Source: CATOSP01 sp965205385
GTDB taxonomy: Bacteria > Chloroflexota > Dehalococcoidia > Lucifugimonadales > UBA3495
DNA length: 64,000 nt
Assembly: GCA_965205385.1 (NCBI GenBank)
Contig: CBDBGS010000008.1
Coordinates: 1,994,197 to 2,058,196, forward strand
Direction of reading: 5' to 3'
This document shows, piece by piece, positions 37,084 to 46,005 of this stretch (its first letter is position 1; each line of letters starts with the position of its first letter). The notes under the pieces were generated by a model, which saw only the letters and a program-made list of their open reading frames with translations, had not been told where the DNA came from and did not search any database. The position numbers and the translations under genes were made by a program.

Positions 37084-39012
37084 ATGGCCTTGAATGCAAC
37101 CGGAACTCCCCTCCCGGTCCGGTCCACCCACCGGCTCTTCGCACGCATCGCCGCATCCTTCCGGCCCTACCTGCCCCAGGTCCTTCTGGTCGGTCTGCTG
37201 ATCCTCTTCTCCGCGGGGTTGGGAGTAATCAACCCCCTGTTGGTCCAGGTGGTTTTCGACCGGGCCCTGTTCCCCGCCTCCGGAGGCCCCGACCTCGACC
37301 TGCTGCGGAAGCTTGCCGCCTTCATGGCGGGCGTCATCGCCGTCACCAGCGGCACCGGCATCCTCCAGACCTACCTCACCAACAGCGTCGGCCAGCGGGT
37401 CATGAGAGACCTGCGCGACCGGCTGTTCCGCCATCTCCAGAGCCTGTCCCTCAACTTCTTCACCGGCACCCGCACCGGGGAGGTACAGTCCCGGGTGGCC
37501 AACGACGTGGGAGGGGTGCGCAACGTGGTCACCACCGCCGTCACCGACGTGGTCTCCAACGTGGTGATTTTGGTCAGCACCGTGGTGGCCATGGCCGTCC
37601 TGTCCTGGGAATTGACCCTGGTGGCCGTGGGGGTGGTGCCCCTTTTCGCCTTTATCAGCAAGAAGGTGGGGGAGAAACGACGGGCCGTTTCCCGCCTGGT
37701 GCAGGAGTCCCATGCCGAGATGACTGCCATTACCCAGGAGACCCTGTCCGTCTCCGGCATAATGCTGACCAAGCTCTTCGGGCGGCAGGACCAGGAGGCT
37801 GAGCGGTTCCACCAGGAAAACCAGCGGCTTTCCGACCTGGAAATCCGGCGTCAGATGACCGGTCAGACCGTCTGGTCCATCATGCAGGCCTTCTTCTCCC
37901 TGTCCCCGGTGATGGTGTACGTCATCGCCGGTTACCTGCTCCTCGGCCTGGGGGAAGGAGGAATCTCCCCCGGCACCATCGTGGCCTTCACCACCCTCCA
38001 GGCCCGTCTATACTTCCCCATCGGAACCCTGCTGAGGGTGTCCGTGGAACTCCAGGCATCGCTGGCCCTCTTCGAGCGCATTTTCGGTTACCTGGACACC
38101 CGGCCCGACATCGTGGACGCCCCCGACGCGGTGGACGTCAACCCCCGGACCATCGCCGGCTCCATCAAGTTCGACCGCGTGCGGGTGAACTACGGTACGG
38201 CGCGGCCCCGGGAGGAAGCCGACCGGGTTCCCGGCTCCCCACGCTACGCTCTGGACGGGGTCAGCTTCCAGGTGCAGCCCGGCCAGTTGGCAGCCTTCGT
38301 GGGTCCCAGCGGCGCCGGCAAGACCACCATCTCGTACCTCATCCCCCGCCTGTACGATGCCAGCGAGGGTTCCGTGAAGATTGACGGTCGGGACGTCCGC
38401 CGGTTGAAGCAGCGGGCGCTGGCAAGCATCATCGGCTACGTTTCCCAGGAAAGCTACCTGTTCCACGCCAGCGTCAGGGACAACCTGCTCTACGGCAGGC
38501 CCGACGCCACCGACGATGAGGTCTACGAGGCCGCCCGGGCCGCCAACATCCACGACAGGATCATGGACTTCATCGACGGCTACGATACCGTGGTGGGGGA
38601 ACGGGGTTACCGGCTCTCGGGAGGGGAACGCCAACGGCTGTCCATTGCCCGGGTGATTCTCCACCAGCCCCGGATACTGGTCCTGGACGAGGCCACGTCG
38701 GCCCTGGACACCGCCAGTGAACGACTGGTCCAGGCCGCCCTGCGGCCCCTGATGGAGGGGCGGACCACCATCGCCATCGCACACCGCTTGTCCACCATCA
38801 TGGCCGCCGACGTCATCTTCGCCGTTGACCGGGGGCGAATCGTCGAGCAGGGGACACACGGGGAACTGGTGGCCCGGGGCGGCCTGTACCATGACCTGTA
38901 CCACCAGCAGTTCCAGGGCGGGCTGCTGGAGTGCGAATGCGAGGACGGGGTGGTCATGGCCGACGGGCAGATTGTTTACTCCGAGGATGCCAGCCTGGCC
39001 CGGTCAATCTAG
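37084..39012 (+). CDS. ABC exporter half-transporter (membrane domain fused to ATPase)
   Basis: This is an MsbA/multidrug-type exporter working as a dimer. ATG 37084 (MALNATGTPLPV) is chosen from its promoter; the in-frame GTG 37078 overlaps the -10 box. It has six membrane segments in about residues 20-330 and a coupling stretch with MRDLRDRLFRHLQSLSLNFF. The ATPase has Walker A VGPSGAGKTT, Q-loop YVSQESYLF, signature LSGGERQRLSIARVIL, Walker B ILVLDEATSALD and the His switch in AIAHRLSTI. A Cys pair (LLECECEDG) lies close to the C-terminus. Length about 642, normal. The substrate is unknown. It stands alone; an IS21 begins about 45 bp downstream. Confidence 0.92.
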   Translation: MALNATGTPLPVRSTHRLFARIAASFRPYLPQVLLVGLLILFSAGLGVINPLLVQVVFDRALFPASGGPDLDLLRKLAAFMAGVIAVTSGTGILQTYLTNSVGQRVMRDLRDRLFRHLQSLSLNFFTGTRTGEVQSRVANDVGGVRNVVTTAVTDVVSNVVILVSTVVAMAVLSWELTLVAVGVVPLFAFISKKVGEKRRAVSRLVQESHAEMTAITQETLSVSGIMLTKLFGRQDQEAERFHQENQRLSDLEIRRQMTGQTVWSIMQAFFSLSPVMVYVIAGYLLLGLGEGGISPGTIVAFTTLQARLYFPIGTLLRVSVELQASLALFERIFGYLDTRPDIVDAPDAVDVNPRTIAGSIKFDRVRVNYGTARPREEADRVPGSPRYALDGVSFQVQPGQLAAFVGPSGAGKTTISYLIPRLYDASEGSVKIDGRDVRRLKQRALASIIGYVSQESYLFHASVRDNLLYGRPDATDDEVYEAARAANIHDRIMDFIDGYDTVVGERGYRLSGGERQRLSIARVILHQPRILVLDEATSALDTASERLVQAALRPLMEGRTTIAIAHRLSTIMAADVIFAVDRGRIVEQGTHGELVARGGLYHDLYHQQFQGGLLECECEDGVVMADGQIVYSEDASLARSI

Positions 39013-39093
39013 CGCGGCTTCACCCGGGTGTCAATGGCGGCGACAAGGTGGGCCACTGGGGCGGAGTAAAACTGTACCACCTGGCGTAATTGG

Positions 39094-39978
39094 TCAGCAT
39101 AAATGTCCGCGCCAGTTGGCCAGGATAAATGTCACATAGGCAGATGTGCCAGTGGGCCGGGCAGCGGGTAACGTGGAGCGTTCCGAGTGGAATCTACGGG
39201 CTCCCGCTTGTTCTAGAGCTTGCGGAGAGTTGGCGTTCTCCCGGCTGCGCTTGAGACGGTAGCTGTCGCCGTTCATCTCCAGGATGTGCACATGGTGGGT
39301 GAGACGGTCCAGCAGCGCGCCGGTGAGGCGCTCCGAGCCGAACACCTCGGTCCACTCGTCGAAAGGGAGATTGGTGGTCACCAGGATGGAGCCGCGTTCG
39401 TAGCGCTGGCTGAAGACCTCTAAGAGCAGTTCCGCGCCGGTGGAGGACAGGGGGACGAAGCCCAGCTCGTCGATGATCAGCAGGCTGAGACGGGAAAGCT
39501 GCCGCTGCAGGTTGAGCAGCCGTCTCTCGTCCCGGGCCTCCATCAGCTCGTGGACCAGGGCGGCAGCCGTGGTGAAGCCCACAGACATACCCCGCTGGCA
39601 GGCGGCCAGTCCCAGCCCCAGGGCGACGTGGGTCTTGCCGGTGCCGCTGTTGCCGACAGCGATGACGTTGTCCCGGCGCTCGATGTATTCGGAGCGGGCC
39701 AGCTCCATCACCAAGGCCTTGTTCATGGAGGGGATGGCGGTGAAGTCGAAGGTGTCCAGGCTCTTCACGGCGGGGAAGCGGGCCGCCCGGATCCGCCGCT
39801 CCACCATCCGCTGCTGGCGGTCGATCAGTTCCAGCTCGGCTAGCCGGAGCAGATAGCTGGGGTGGTCCACCCCCTCGGCGGCGCACTGGGCCGCCATCTT
39901 CCCGTACTCCCTCAGGAAGCTGGGCAGCTTCAGTTCCTTCAGGTGGTGTTCCAGCAGCAGGGTGGGCTTCCCGGTCAT
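39094..39978 (-). CDS. istB: IS21 helper ATPase IstB
   Basis: This AAA+ ATPase (294 aa) assembles on DNA and chooses the target for IstA. Walker A is in VGNSGTGKTHVALGLG, Walker B in LLIIDELGFVPLS, sensor 1 in VTTNLPFDEW and the Arg region in ERLTGALLDRL. Its ATG (39978) overlaps the istA stop by 4 bases, so translation is coupled. The C-terminal 40 residues (ending ANWRGHLC) are read through the terminal repeats and are longer than in typical IstB, so the last part is probably dispensable. Confidence 0.92.
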   Translation of the reverse strand: MTGKPTLLLEHHLKELKLPSFLREYGKMAAQCAAEGVDHPSYLLRLAELELIDRQQRMVERRIRAARFPAVKSLDTFDFTAIPSMNKALVMELARSEYIERRDNVIAVGNSGTGKTHVALGLGLAACQRGMSVGFTTAAALVHELMEARDERRLLNLQRQLSRLSLLIIDELGFVPLSSTGAELLLEVFSQRYERGSILVTTNLPFDEWTEVFGSERLTGALLDRLTHHVHILEMNGDSYRLKRSRENANSPQALEQAGARRFHSERSTLPAARPTGTSAYVTFILANWRGHLC

Positions 39979-41498
39979 GCCGCCCTCCCCGACAACAAGG
40001 CCATGTAGTCCCCGGCGGAGGTGGTGTTGACCCTCATCCGGGGCAGGTAGGGATACAGGTCCAGGTCAAGTCTCGGCGGCCTGCCCTCCAGCCGGCACAG
40101 CACCAGGTGCTTCACCGCATCAAAGCTCAGCGCCCCCAACCGGAGGGCGTCCTTCACTGCCGAGTCCACCTCAGCCATAGAGAAGGTCTCCAGCAGCCGG
40201 AGCACCTGGACGAACTCCCGCTTGCCCCTTCGTCCCATGCGGGACTCCAGGAGACGCCGGAGCGTGCCGAACTCTTCCGGAAGGTCCCATACCTGCAGGG
40301 GAGCGGCCTGGTCCAGGGCTCCCGTCTTCTGCTCCAGGAGCGGCAGGTAGTGAATAGGATCGTAGACGAAGTCGTCCCGTTCATAAGACCGAGGATGCCT
40401 GGCAATGACCTCCGACCCGCAGCTGATGACGACCTCATCGACGTAGCCCCTCACCAGCACGTCCCGGTGTCCATAGGCCACCGGCGCCGAATAGTCGTTG
40501 GTCCGGTACCGGACCAGGGACAGGGAGCTGACCCGGCCCCCCTGCTTCTCGCAGGCGTCGTAGGGTACGGCCGGCAACGGCAGCAGGGCGTCTAGGTCCA
40601 ACTCCATCCGCTGCCCGATGGTCTCGGTGTGCCCCCTGAGCCGGGCGTCCATCCGTTCCAGGCAGCGGCGCTCCAAGTGAGCGTTCAACGCATCGAAGCT
40701 CTCGAAGTACGGGATGGGAACCAGGAAGTTGCGGCGGACGTAGCCCACCATCCCCTCCACCTTACCCTTGTCGTTGCCCTTGCCGGGACGGCCGAACCGG
40801 TCCTCGAACAGGTAGTGGGACTGGAGCTCGGTGAAGGCTCTGGTGCGCTTGCGCCGGCCGTCCCCCAGTATCCTGGCCACCGCCAACTTCGTGTTGTCGT
40901 AGAGGATGCTCTGGGGCACACCACCCAGGAAGGCGAAGGCAGAGACGTGGCCGTCCAGGAAGGCCTCGGTGGTCTCCGCGGGATAGGCCTTGATGAAACA
41001 TCCGTCGCTGTGGGGCAGGTCAAAGGCGATGTAGTGGGCCTTACGCTCCACCCCGCCGATGACCGCCAGGGCCTCGCCGAAGTCGCACTGAGCGTGGCCC
41101 GGCGCGTGGGACAGTGGCACGAACATCTCCCTGGTATGGCGTCGGCGCTCCCGTACATAGTCCTTGACTATGGTGTACTGGCCATCAAACCCATACTCGT
41201 CCCTGAGACGCTCAAAGATGCGCTTGGCCGTGTGGCGCTGCTTCCTGGGGGCGTGATGGTCCTCTTCCAGTATCCGGTCAATGACGCCGGCGAAGGGCTC
41301 AAGCTTGGGACGCCTCGGCGGAGTCTGCCGCCGGTAGCCTGGCGGCACAGAGTAGGCTAGCATCTTGCCCACCGTGTCCCGGTGCAGGCCGAACACCCGG
41401 GAGGCCTCCCGGATGCTCATCCCCTCCACCATCACCGCCCGGCGAACCCGAAGATACACGTCCACTCTGTACATCCGTCGCACCATCCACAGGCTCAA
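39975..41498 (-). CDS. istA: IS21 transposase IstA
   Basis: This is a DDE integrase-like transposase. The frame begins at 41498; ATG 41474 (MYRVDVYLRVRRAVMVEG) is also possible. The N-terminal HTH is at MSIREASRVFGLHRDTVGKML. Catalytic residues are in HAQCDFGEALAVIGG (Asp), SILYDNTKLAVARI (Asp) and GNDKGKVEGMVGYVRRNF (Glu). A C-terminal Mu-type barrel and small domain follow. Intact, about 500 residues, a usual length. Confidence 0.92.
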   Translation of the reverse strand: MSLWMVRRMYRVDVYLRVRRAVMVEGMSIREASRVFGLHRDTVGKMLAYSVPPGYRRQTPPRRPKLEPFAGVIDRILEEDHHAPRKQRHTAKRIFERLRDEYGFDGQYTIVKDYVRERRRHTREMFVPLSHAPGHAQCDFGEALAVIGGVERKAHYIAFDLPHSDGCFIKAYPAETTEAFLDGHVSAFAFLGGVPQSILYDNTKLAVARILGDGRRKRTRAFTELQSHYLFEDRFGRPGKGNDKGKVEGMVGYVRRNFLVPIPYFESFDALNAHLERRCLERMDARLRGHTETIGQRMELDLDALLPLPAVPYDACEKQGGRVSSLSLVRYRTNDYSAPVAYGHRDVLVRGYVDEVVISCGSEVIARHPRSYERDDFVYDPIHYLPLLEQKTGALDQAAPLQVWDLPEEFGTLRRLLESRMGRRGKREFVQVLRLLETFSMAEVDSAVKDALRLGALSFDAVKHLVLCRLEGRPPRLDLDLYPYLPRMRVNTTSAGDYMALLSGRAA

Positions 41499-41545
41499 CT
41501 TCGAACCTATGGATGGCAGCGGACGGTACAGTTTTCAACCGCCAA

Positions 41546-41953
41546 ATGTCAGAGGTCAATTCCGCCCGCATGGCACACTTTAACTCCGCCGATTACACCG
41601 CGGCCAGTGATTCCGCCACATGGTCAGCAACGCTTACCGTAGGCAGTTTCGGCGGTATTCGCGGGTTCTGGAAGGAAGTCGGGATGGGAAAGCTCACGTC
41701 GGAGGCCTTCACGCTGGACGGCGTTGAGTACAGGGTAATGCTATAGGTTGACGTCGAAGGGGAGTTGCTCAACCTGACATTGGACCAAGCCCTCCCTGGC
41801 AACTTCACGTTGCAAGTGGGCGAAACCACCCTCAGTTCGGAAAACGCCTTTCTCGATAAACCCTCCGGTAACGCCGCATACAAGTGGGACGACCAGGGAG
41901 ACATCCTGGCGGATGGGGACACTGTGGAGGTCAGCCTGACTGCGTCCGACTGA
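41546..41953 (+). pseudogene. Fragment of repeat-type extracellular domain protein with internal amber codon
   Basis: The same frame is open on both sides of a TAG at 41744-41746. Before it reads SATWSATLTVGSFGGIRGFW and AFTLDGVEYRVML; after it reads LTLDQALPGNFTLQVGETTL and ILADGDTVEVSLTASD. This pattern (ATLTVG...FTVDG..Y.V...L.L..ALP..FTLQVG....WADGDTV.V.L) is a repeated beta-domain seen in large secreted proteins of marine bacteria. The 5' part was removed by the IS21. A weak relative, HGFWKDHAEISYGSITISCD, occurs at about 46790-46850. Confidence 0.6.
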
Positions 41954-42171
41954 CGCGCCGCTGGACCGGCGGCGCCGCAATCATGTTTCACATCAGATGA
42001 ATCGAGTGCGGCCTCAAGACTCCGGTCAACAAAAAAGGGAAGCATACATGGGAAACCCAAGGAAAGGCCGTCGCAAACGCAGCGACGGCCCTTCCCCTAC
42101 CTATCCAGTCGGTGGCCCTGAGTCTCGCCCTGCGGTTGTGGCGAAACCGGCGGGGAAGGAGCCACGCGATA

Positions 42172-42435
42172 ATGAAGCGCAGCCATCGCGCCCTCCCCAG
42201 GGTGAAGCTCAACCGGGATGCGGTGTGGGAGTTGTTGGACCAGTTGGGCATGCCCCAGAACGGGTCGGCACGCCGGTGCGGGCTGTCCTCGGGACACCTT
42301 TCCCTATTGATGAACGGCAAGCGCAGCCCCTCGCCGTATACTCGACGGCGATTGCAACAGGTCCTTGGGGTGAGCGACTTCGACCAGCTGTTCATCGTAG
42401 AGCCGCCGGAGACCAGCGACGGCAGACCTGACTAG
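42172..42435 (+). CDS. Small XRE-like DNA-binding protein
   Basis: The ATG at 42172 (MKRSHRALPRVKLNRDAVW) is preceded by AAGGAG ten bases upstream; an in-frame earlier start at 42112 is less likely. The 87-residue product has an XRE-type helix-turn-helix: WELLDQLGMPQNGSARRCGL, then SSGHLSLLMNGKRSPSPYTRR. It probably represses a nearby promoter. A strong hairpin follows 44 bp after the stop. It marks the left border of the accessory segment. Confidence 0.65.
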   Translation: MKRSHRALPRVKLNRDAVWELLDQLGMPQNGSARRCGLSSGHLSLLMNGKRSPSPYTRRRLQQVLGVSDFDQLFIVEPPETSDGRPD

Positions 42436-42478
42436 GCGGACGGCCTGAAACGCAAAAAGGCCCGTATCCATCGACGAA

Positions 42479-42516
42479 CCGGGGCAGCAATCACCGAAAT
42501 GCGATTGCTGCCCCGG
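42479..42516. terminator. Bidirectional hairpin terminator between convergent genes
   Basis: A perfect 14-bp stem (CCGGGGCAGCAATC at 42479-42492 and its complement at 42503-42516) with a 10-base loop is followed by TGTGTTT. It lies between the plus-strand XRE gene and the minus-strand gene ending at 42553, so it can serve both. Confidence 0.75.
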
Positions 42517-42552
42517 TGTGTTTACGGTCTAGCGCCCCGCGCCGACCAGTTC

Positions 42553-42809
42553 CTACTCCTTTTCTTCCTCGGCATTGAGCGCCCACCCGAAGAGGGACAG
42601 GGATGAGGGCTTGGGCTTGCCGCCCCGTCCCTGGGGCTGCTCCGGTTCCGCGGCCAGGAACTCGGCCCAGGAGAACAACGACCGCTGCCCTTCGGCGGGA
42701 TTCCTGGGGCCCCGGCCTGCTGGGCGAAAACTCCCTGCGATTGCCCGGTGGCGTCACCTTGCCATTGGGGCCATACCCGGGCGGAGCCGGTTCTATCCGC
42801 CGCGGTCAT
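42553..42809 (-). pseudogene. Small unknown protein, frameshifted, partner of nucleotidyltransferase-like gene
   Basis: ATG 42809 overlaps the stop of the upstream gene (ATGA), implying coupled translation. The first part reads MTAADRTGSARVWPQWQGDA. After a one-base shift near 42690 the reading becomes SLFSWAEFLAAEPEQPQGRG and ends FGWALNAEEEKE at 42553. Without the shift the frame runs through Pro/Arg-rich text to 42522. Family unknown. Confidence 0.45.
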
Positions 42810-43655
42810 TCACCGGGACGCATCGGACGCGCCAGGTCGTACCCGCACAACTCCCGGATGCGTCCCCGGAGCGCATCCCGGTCAATCTCCAGGCCGCTCT
42901 GGAACTCGTGATTCCAGACACCTTCGCGCTCCCCGATCAGCCCGGGCCATCTCCTCCACGGAGCGCATCGGGTAGACCACGCCCAGTATGGACAGGAGCG
43001 CGGCCCCAGACTGCCACAACAACATGTGGGCCGTGCGGCCCTCTATGCTGTTCACGTCCAGAAGACAGTGATGGCCGGGGCCCAGGCGGTCCATGATCGA
43101 GGGCAATGGTCGGAGGGACGCTATATTCCGGTCCCACATGGCCGCCATCTCAAGCCTCTCCGTGGTGACCAGTTCCCATTCATTGGACGTGCCGCCGTCG
43201 TGGCGGTAGCGGTCCTCCGTCCCCGGCTCCCTGGGAATATGAGGCCGTGCCGGGCTGCGCGGGCCATGTGGTGGTTGAGGGTCCGCCCCCAGGCATCGTA
43301 GTGGTCCAACGTCACTATCTCGGCCGTGCTTCAGGTTGGTCTGTTCGTCACCAGAGTCCCGGTAGTGGCGCTCCATGGCCCGTCCCAGCGCGGCGCCCGG
43401 TCCCGCGCCGTCTGTGGCCGCGTCGTGAATCACAATCAGGTTCAGGTCGGACTGCTCGTCCCAGCCGCCCCATCCCCTGGAGCCGTGGAGGATGACGCAC
43501 TGGGCCTGCGACTCTTCCACGACCTCCCGGCAGACGGCGATAGCCGCTGGGTCGGAGCCCTGATGGACGACCCCGGGCATGTATTCTCCGATGCGGTGCC
43601 TGCTCACCAGCATGGCTGATTCCCTCTCAGCTTCACCAGGGTTCTCCTCACTCAT
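42806..43655 (-). pseudogene. Nucleotidyltransferase-like protein with helical C-terminus, three frameshifts
   Basis: The N-terminal half has the nucleotidyltransferase signature CVILHGSRGWGGWDEQSDLN (GS...DxN in place of DxD). The middle is in another frame (IVTLDHYDAWGRTLNHHMAR), then returns (EWELVTTERLEMAAMWDRNI, IEGRTAHMLLWQSGAALLSI). The end needs a third shift (WNHEFQSGLEIDRDALRGRI to RPMRPGE). The whole would be about 280 residues, an MNT domain followed by a HEPN-like helical part, as in some toxin-antitoxin systems. The second catalytic Asp is replaced by Asn. It precedes and overlaps the small gene at 42553-42809. Confidence 0.6.
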
Positions 43656-44156
43656 ACCGCTTCAACGGTGTTCCTCATACCGGTATAATGCAGTCCCGCG
43701 GACGGGACTGCGCGGCATCCAGGCGCTGGTGCAGCATCGGGGCCCAGATTGTTCCAATCCTGCCGTGCCTTTGGCGCGCCAGGGCACCGGAAGGGTGATT
43801 TCACAGTCAACCGAATCCCCAGGTCTGACCGTGTGCCACCGTGCGAGGTCATCTCCTGAGGCTGCATATCTCCCGTCGTGGAGTTCTCACCTGGGGACGG
43901 GGGCGGGACCACCTGGCCCCGGGCCTGCACAGGCCCGCCGGTTACAGACGTAGGGGGCCGTGCCGGTGGCGTACCCACCGGCAGGAGCCGATGGGTACAA
44001 CCGTACGTACCGGCTTCTCCACCGGCTGAGGGCTTGGGGATTCAATACCACCGTTTTCCAGGTCCAGTTGGCCAAGCCGATTCCAACTGTAGCAGGCAAC
44101 TCCTGGACCGTATCCTTCAGTCCGCCTCGCCGGGGGCGGGGGGAACCCCCGAACTG
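43656..44156. other. Non-coding stretch with nested hairpins
   Basis: About 500 bp without a credible gene. Two hairpins stand out: GCCGGTGG/CCACCGGC around 43960-43980, and one directly after it with GAGCCG and CGGCTTC arms around 43986-44018. The second looks superficially like domain V of a group II intron, but the loop and inner stem do not fit well. A promoter-like TATAAT occurs near 43683. Confidence 0.45.
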
Positions 44157-44430
44157 CTAGAAAATCAAGGCCGCAGATCCTCCCCAACCGAAAGCTGCCA
44201 GCCAGTGGCTAGGGTATGGTAGTCCCGGTCCAGCGCCCCGGCCATCGCCAGGGCGGTCCACCCCTGGGCCAGGAGACAAAAGGTGTGCCACCGTTCCCGC
44301 TTCCGGAGTGTGGGGGCCAGAATAAGGCGTTGGCGCAAATCCCTCGCATCCATTTGCCGCTGTTTGAGGAACTGCTCTAACTCCCTTACACCCACCACCA
44401 ACCCCTCGCAGATTCCCAGACATGCTGACC
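44157..44430 (-). pseudogene. IS630-type transposase N-terminus, remnant
   Basis: On the minus strand, VRELEQFLKQRQMDARDLRQ then RERWHTFCLLAQGWTALAMA matches the helix-turn-helix start of IS630-type transposases (LLAQGWT...A..L......). A frameshift is needed to join it to LAAFGWGGSAALIF, the next part of that motif. Only about 80 codons remain; the catalytic domain is missing. Confidence 0.55.
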
Positions 44431-44658
44431 CGGTTGCTCCACAAATTTACCCCATGCTTCTGCGCTTTTTACCTCGGCTTCGGTTTAGTTCCAAGTAAAG
44501 GACCAGCCTTCCAGCCGCAGCGGCCCGGCCGTGGGAAAGTCACGGCCCCGCTCCCCTGAAGTATACCCCTGTGTGCGGAGGCAGCCCCACATCCTCTGCC
44601 TCCCACACGCTTTCGATCGTTTTGCTAAAACGGAGCATGGGCTTCCTCCCATATGATG

Positions 44659-44676
44659 GGGAAAACCGGTTTTCCC
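44659..44676. promoter_or_regulatory. Perfect 18-bp palindrome upstream of the ParB-like gene
   Basis: GGGAAAACCGGTTTTCCC at 44659-44676 is an exact palindrome, 24 bases before the ATG at 44701. Its place between a probable promoter and the ribosome binding site is right for an operator. Autoregulation by the ParB-like product or control by the XRE protein are both possible. Confidence 0.5.
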
Positions 44677-44700
44677 GAGGATGGAGGTGACAGCCACACC

Positions 44701-46005
44701 ATGAGTACACTCTTTCAGAAATACCCGTTCAGCGACCTGGTGCATATTTTCCCAGTCATGAGCCGGGAGGAGTTCTCCGCCCTTGTGGCCAGCATCCGTG
44801 TGCACGGGTTGCTGGAGCCCATTATGCTCTGGCGCGGCGAGATCATCGACGGTCGGCATCGATTCCTGGCCTGCATCAAGGCCGGAGTGGAACCGCGGTT
44901 TGAACGTCTGCCGGATGATGCCGACCCGCGGGAGTACGTCCTGGCCAAAAACCGGGACCGCCGGGATACGAGTGCCAGCCAGAAGGCCGTGAGCGCCTAT
45001 AAGGTCACGTTGCGGTCAGGGCCGGGTCGGCCCCGGAGGGAGGACCGTGACAACGCAGAGCGCCCTTATACCCAGCAGGAAGCCGCGAAACGCTTTGGCG
45101 TTAGCAGGTCAATGGTCAACGCCGTTGCCAGGCTGATGTCTGAGGAAAGTCGCGCAATCCCCGCAGTACTCCGGGCTGTCGAACAGGGCCGGATCGCCGT
45201 TAACGACGCGGGGCAGGTGGCGGACGAGCCGCCGGAGATCCAGCGTGAAGCCCTGGCCCGGGTGGTCAGGGGAAAACCCACGACCATAGCCCGCGCGGTA
45301 GGGCAGGTGAAACGGGAAACCGTCCAGAGGGAGGATTCCCTGGCGCTGGAGTCCACCCTGGCGAGGCCCATCGGAGAGACCGTCACTCTGCACCACGCGG
45401 CGGTGGCAGACCTTCACAACAAGGTGGCGCCGGCCAGCGTCAATGCCATCATCACCCATCCCCCGGCCGCGGATGAGAGGTCGTTGACATCGTTCTCCGA
45501 CCTGGCCTCCTTTGCCGCCCACGCGCTCAGGCCGGACGGCGTGATGGTGGTCGTGGCCAGCGCCTCGAGTCTGCCGCAGTTCCTCGAGGGCCTGCGGCAC
45601 CCGGAATTACGGTGGGTCCTGGAGTTCGACATGCTGTTCAGCAAGGGGCAGGGCAGGTCGGGCCGGCCCCACTTCGTCAACCTGCGCCGGAGGCCGCTGC
45701 TGGTCTACGGAAAGATGCAGTTCCGGCTCACCGGCGGGGACGACGTTATCGCCGTGCCGGCGCCCGAAGAACTCTCCGAAGGACAGGAACGTTGGCATCC
45801 GGTTGAGGTCGGGATGTCGATGTTAGTCGAGCGTTTCACCCGCCCCGGTCAGGTGGTCTGCGACCCGTTCCTCCTGGGCTGGCGCGGCACCGCATTGGGG
45901 GCCAGGAGGAACGGCCGCAGCTTCATAGGCGGCGAACGGGACCGGTCCTGCCTTGACCGCACGCGGGGTTACCTGGTGGAGGCTGAGGGATCAGGCGCTT
46001 CCTGA
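44701..46005 (+). CDS. ParB/Srx domain protein fused to a degenerate DNA methyltransferase domain
   Basis: The N-terminal 90 residues form a ParB/Srx domain (VMSREEFSALVASIRVHGLL, then EIIDGRHRFLACIKAG). An HTH follows (YTQQEAAKRFGVSRSMVNAV). The C-terminal part resembles N6/N4-cytosine/adenine methylases, with the final motif VVCDPFLLGWRGTALGARRN then GRSFIGGERD. The catalytic motif expected as (D/S/N)PPY reads THPPAADE, and the FxGxGT loop reads FLLGWRGT, so catalysis is doubtful. Start ATG 44701 with GGAGGTGA upstream. Length 434. Such fusions are common on plasmids and phages; here it may act as a DNA-binding regulator. Confidence 0.75.
   Translation: MSTLFQKYPFSDLVHIFPVMSREEFSALVASIRVHGLLEPIMLWRGEIIDGRHRFLACIKAGVEPRFERLPDDADPREYVLAKNRDRRDTSASQKAVSAYKVTLRSGPGRPRREDRDNAERPYTQQEAAKRFGVSRSMVNAVARLMSEESRAIPAVLRAVEQGRIAVNDAGQVADEPPEIQREALARVVRGKPTTIARAVGQVKRETVQREDSLALESTLARPIGETVTLHHAAVADLHNKVAPASVNAIITHPPAADERSLTSFSDLASFAAHALRPDGVMVVVASASSLPQFLEGLRHPELRWVLEFDMLFSKGQGRSGRPHFVNLRRRPLLVYGKMQFRLTGGDDVIAVPAPEELSEGQERWHPVEVGMSMLVERFTRPGQVVCDPFLLGWRGTALGARRNGRSFIGGERDRSCLDRTRGYLVEAEGSGAS

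Larger units (their letters stand above)
39058..41545 (-). mobile_element. IS21-family insertion sequence, complete
   Basis: The left end GGCGGAGTAAAACTGTACC (from about 39059) and the right end GGTACAGTTTTCAACCGCC (to about 41543) are imperfect inverted repeats. Internal repeats AGCATAAATGTCC and AGGATAAATGTCAC lie near 39097-39130. It contains istA and istB overlapping by 4 bases. The right end interrupts a gene for a repeat-type surface protein (41546-41953). Confidence 0.85.

Noticed and set aside
43980..44020. Group II intron domain V-like hairpin
   Set aside because: The outer stem GAGCCG/CGGCTTC fits, but the tetraloop is not GNRA, the inner stem is irregular and no reverse transcriptase gene is near.
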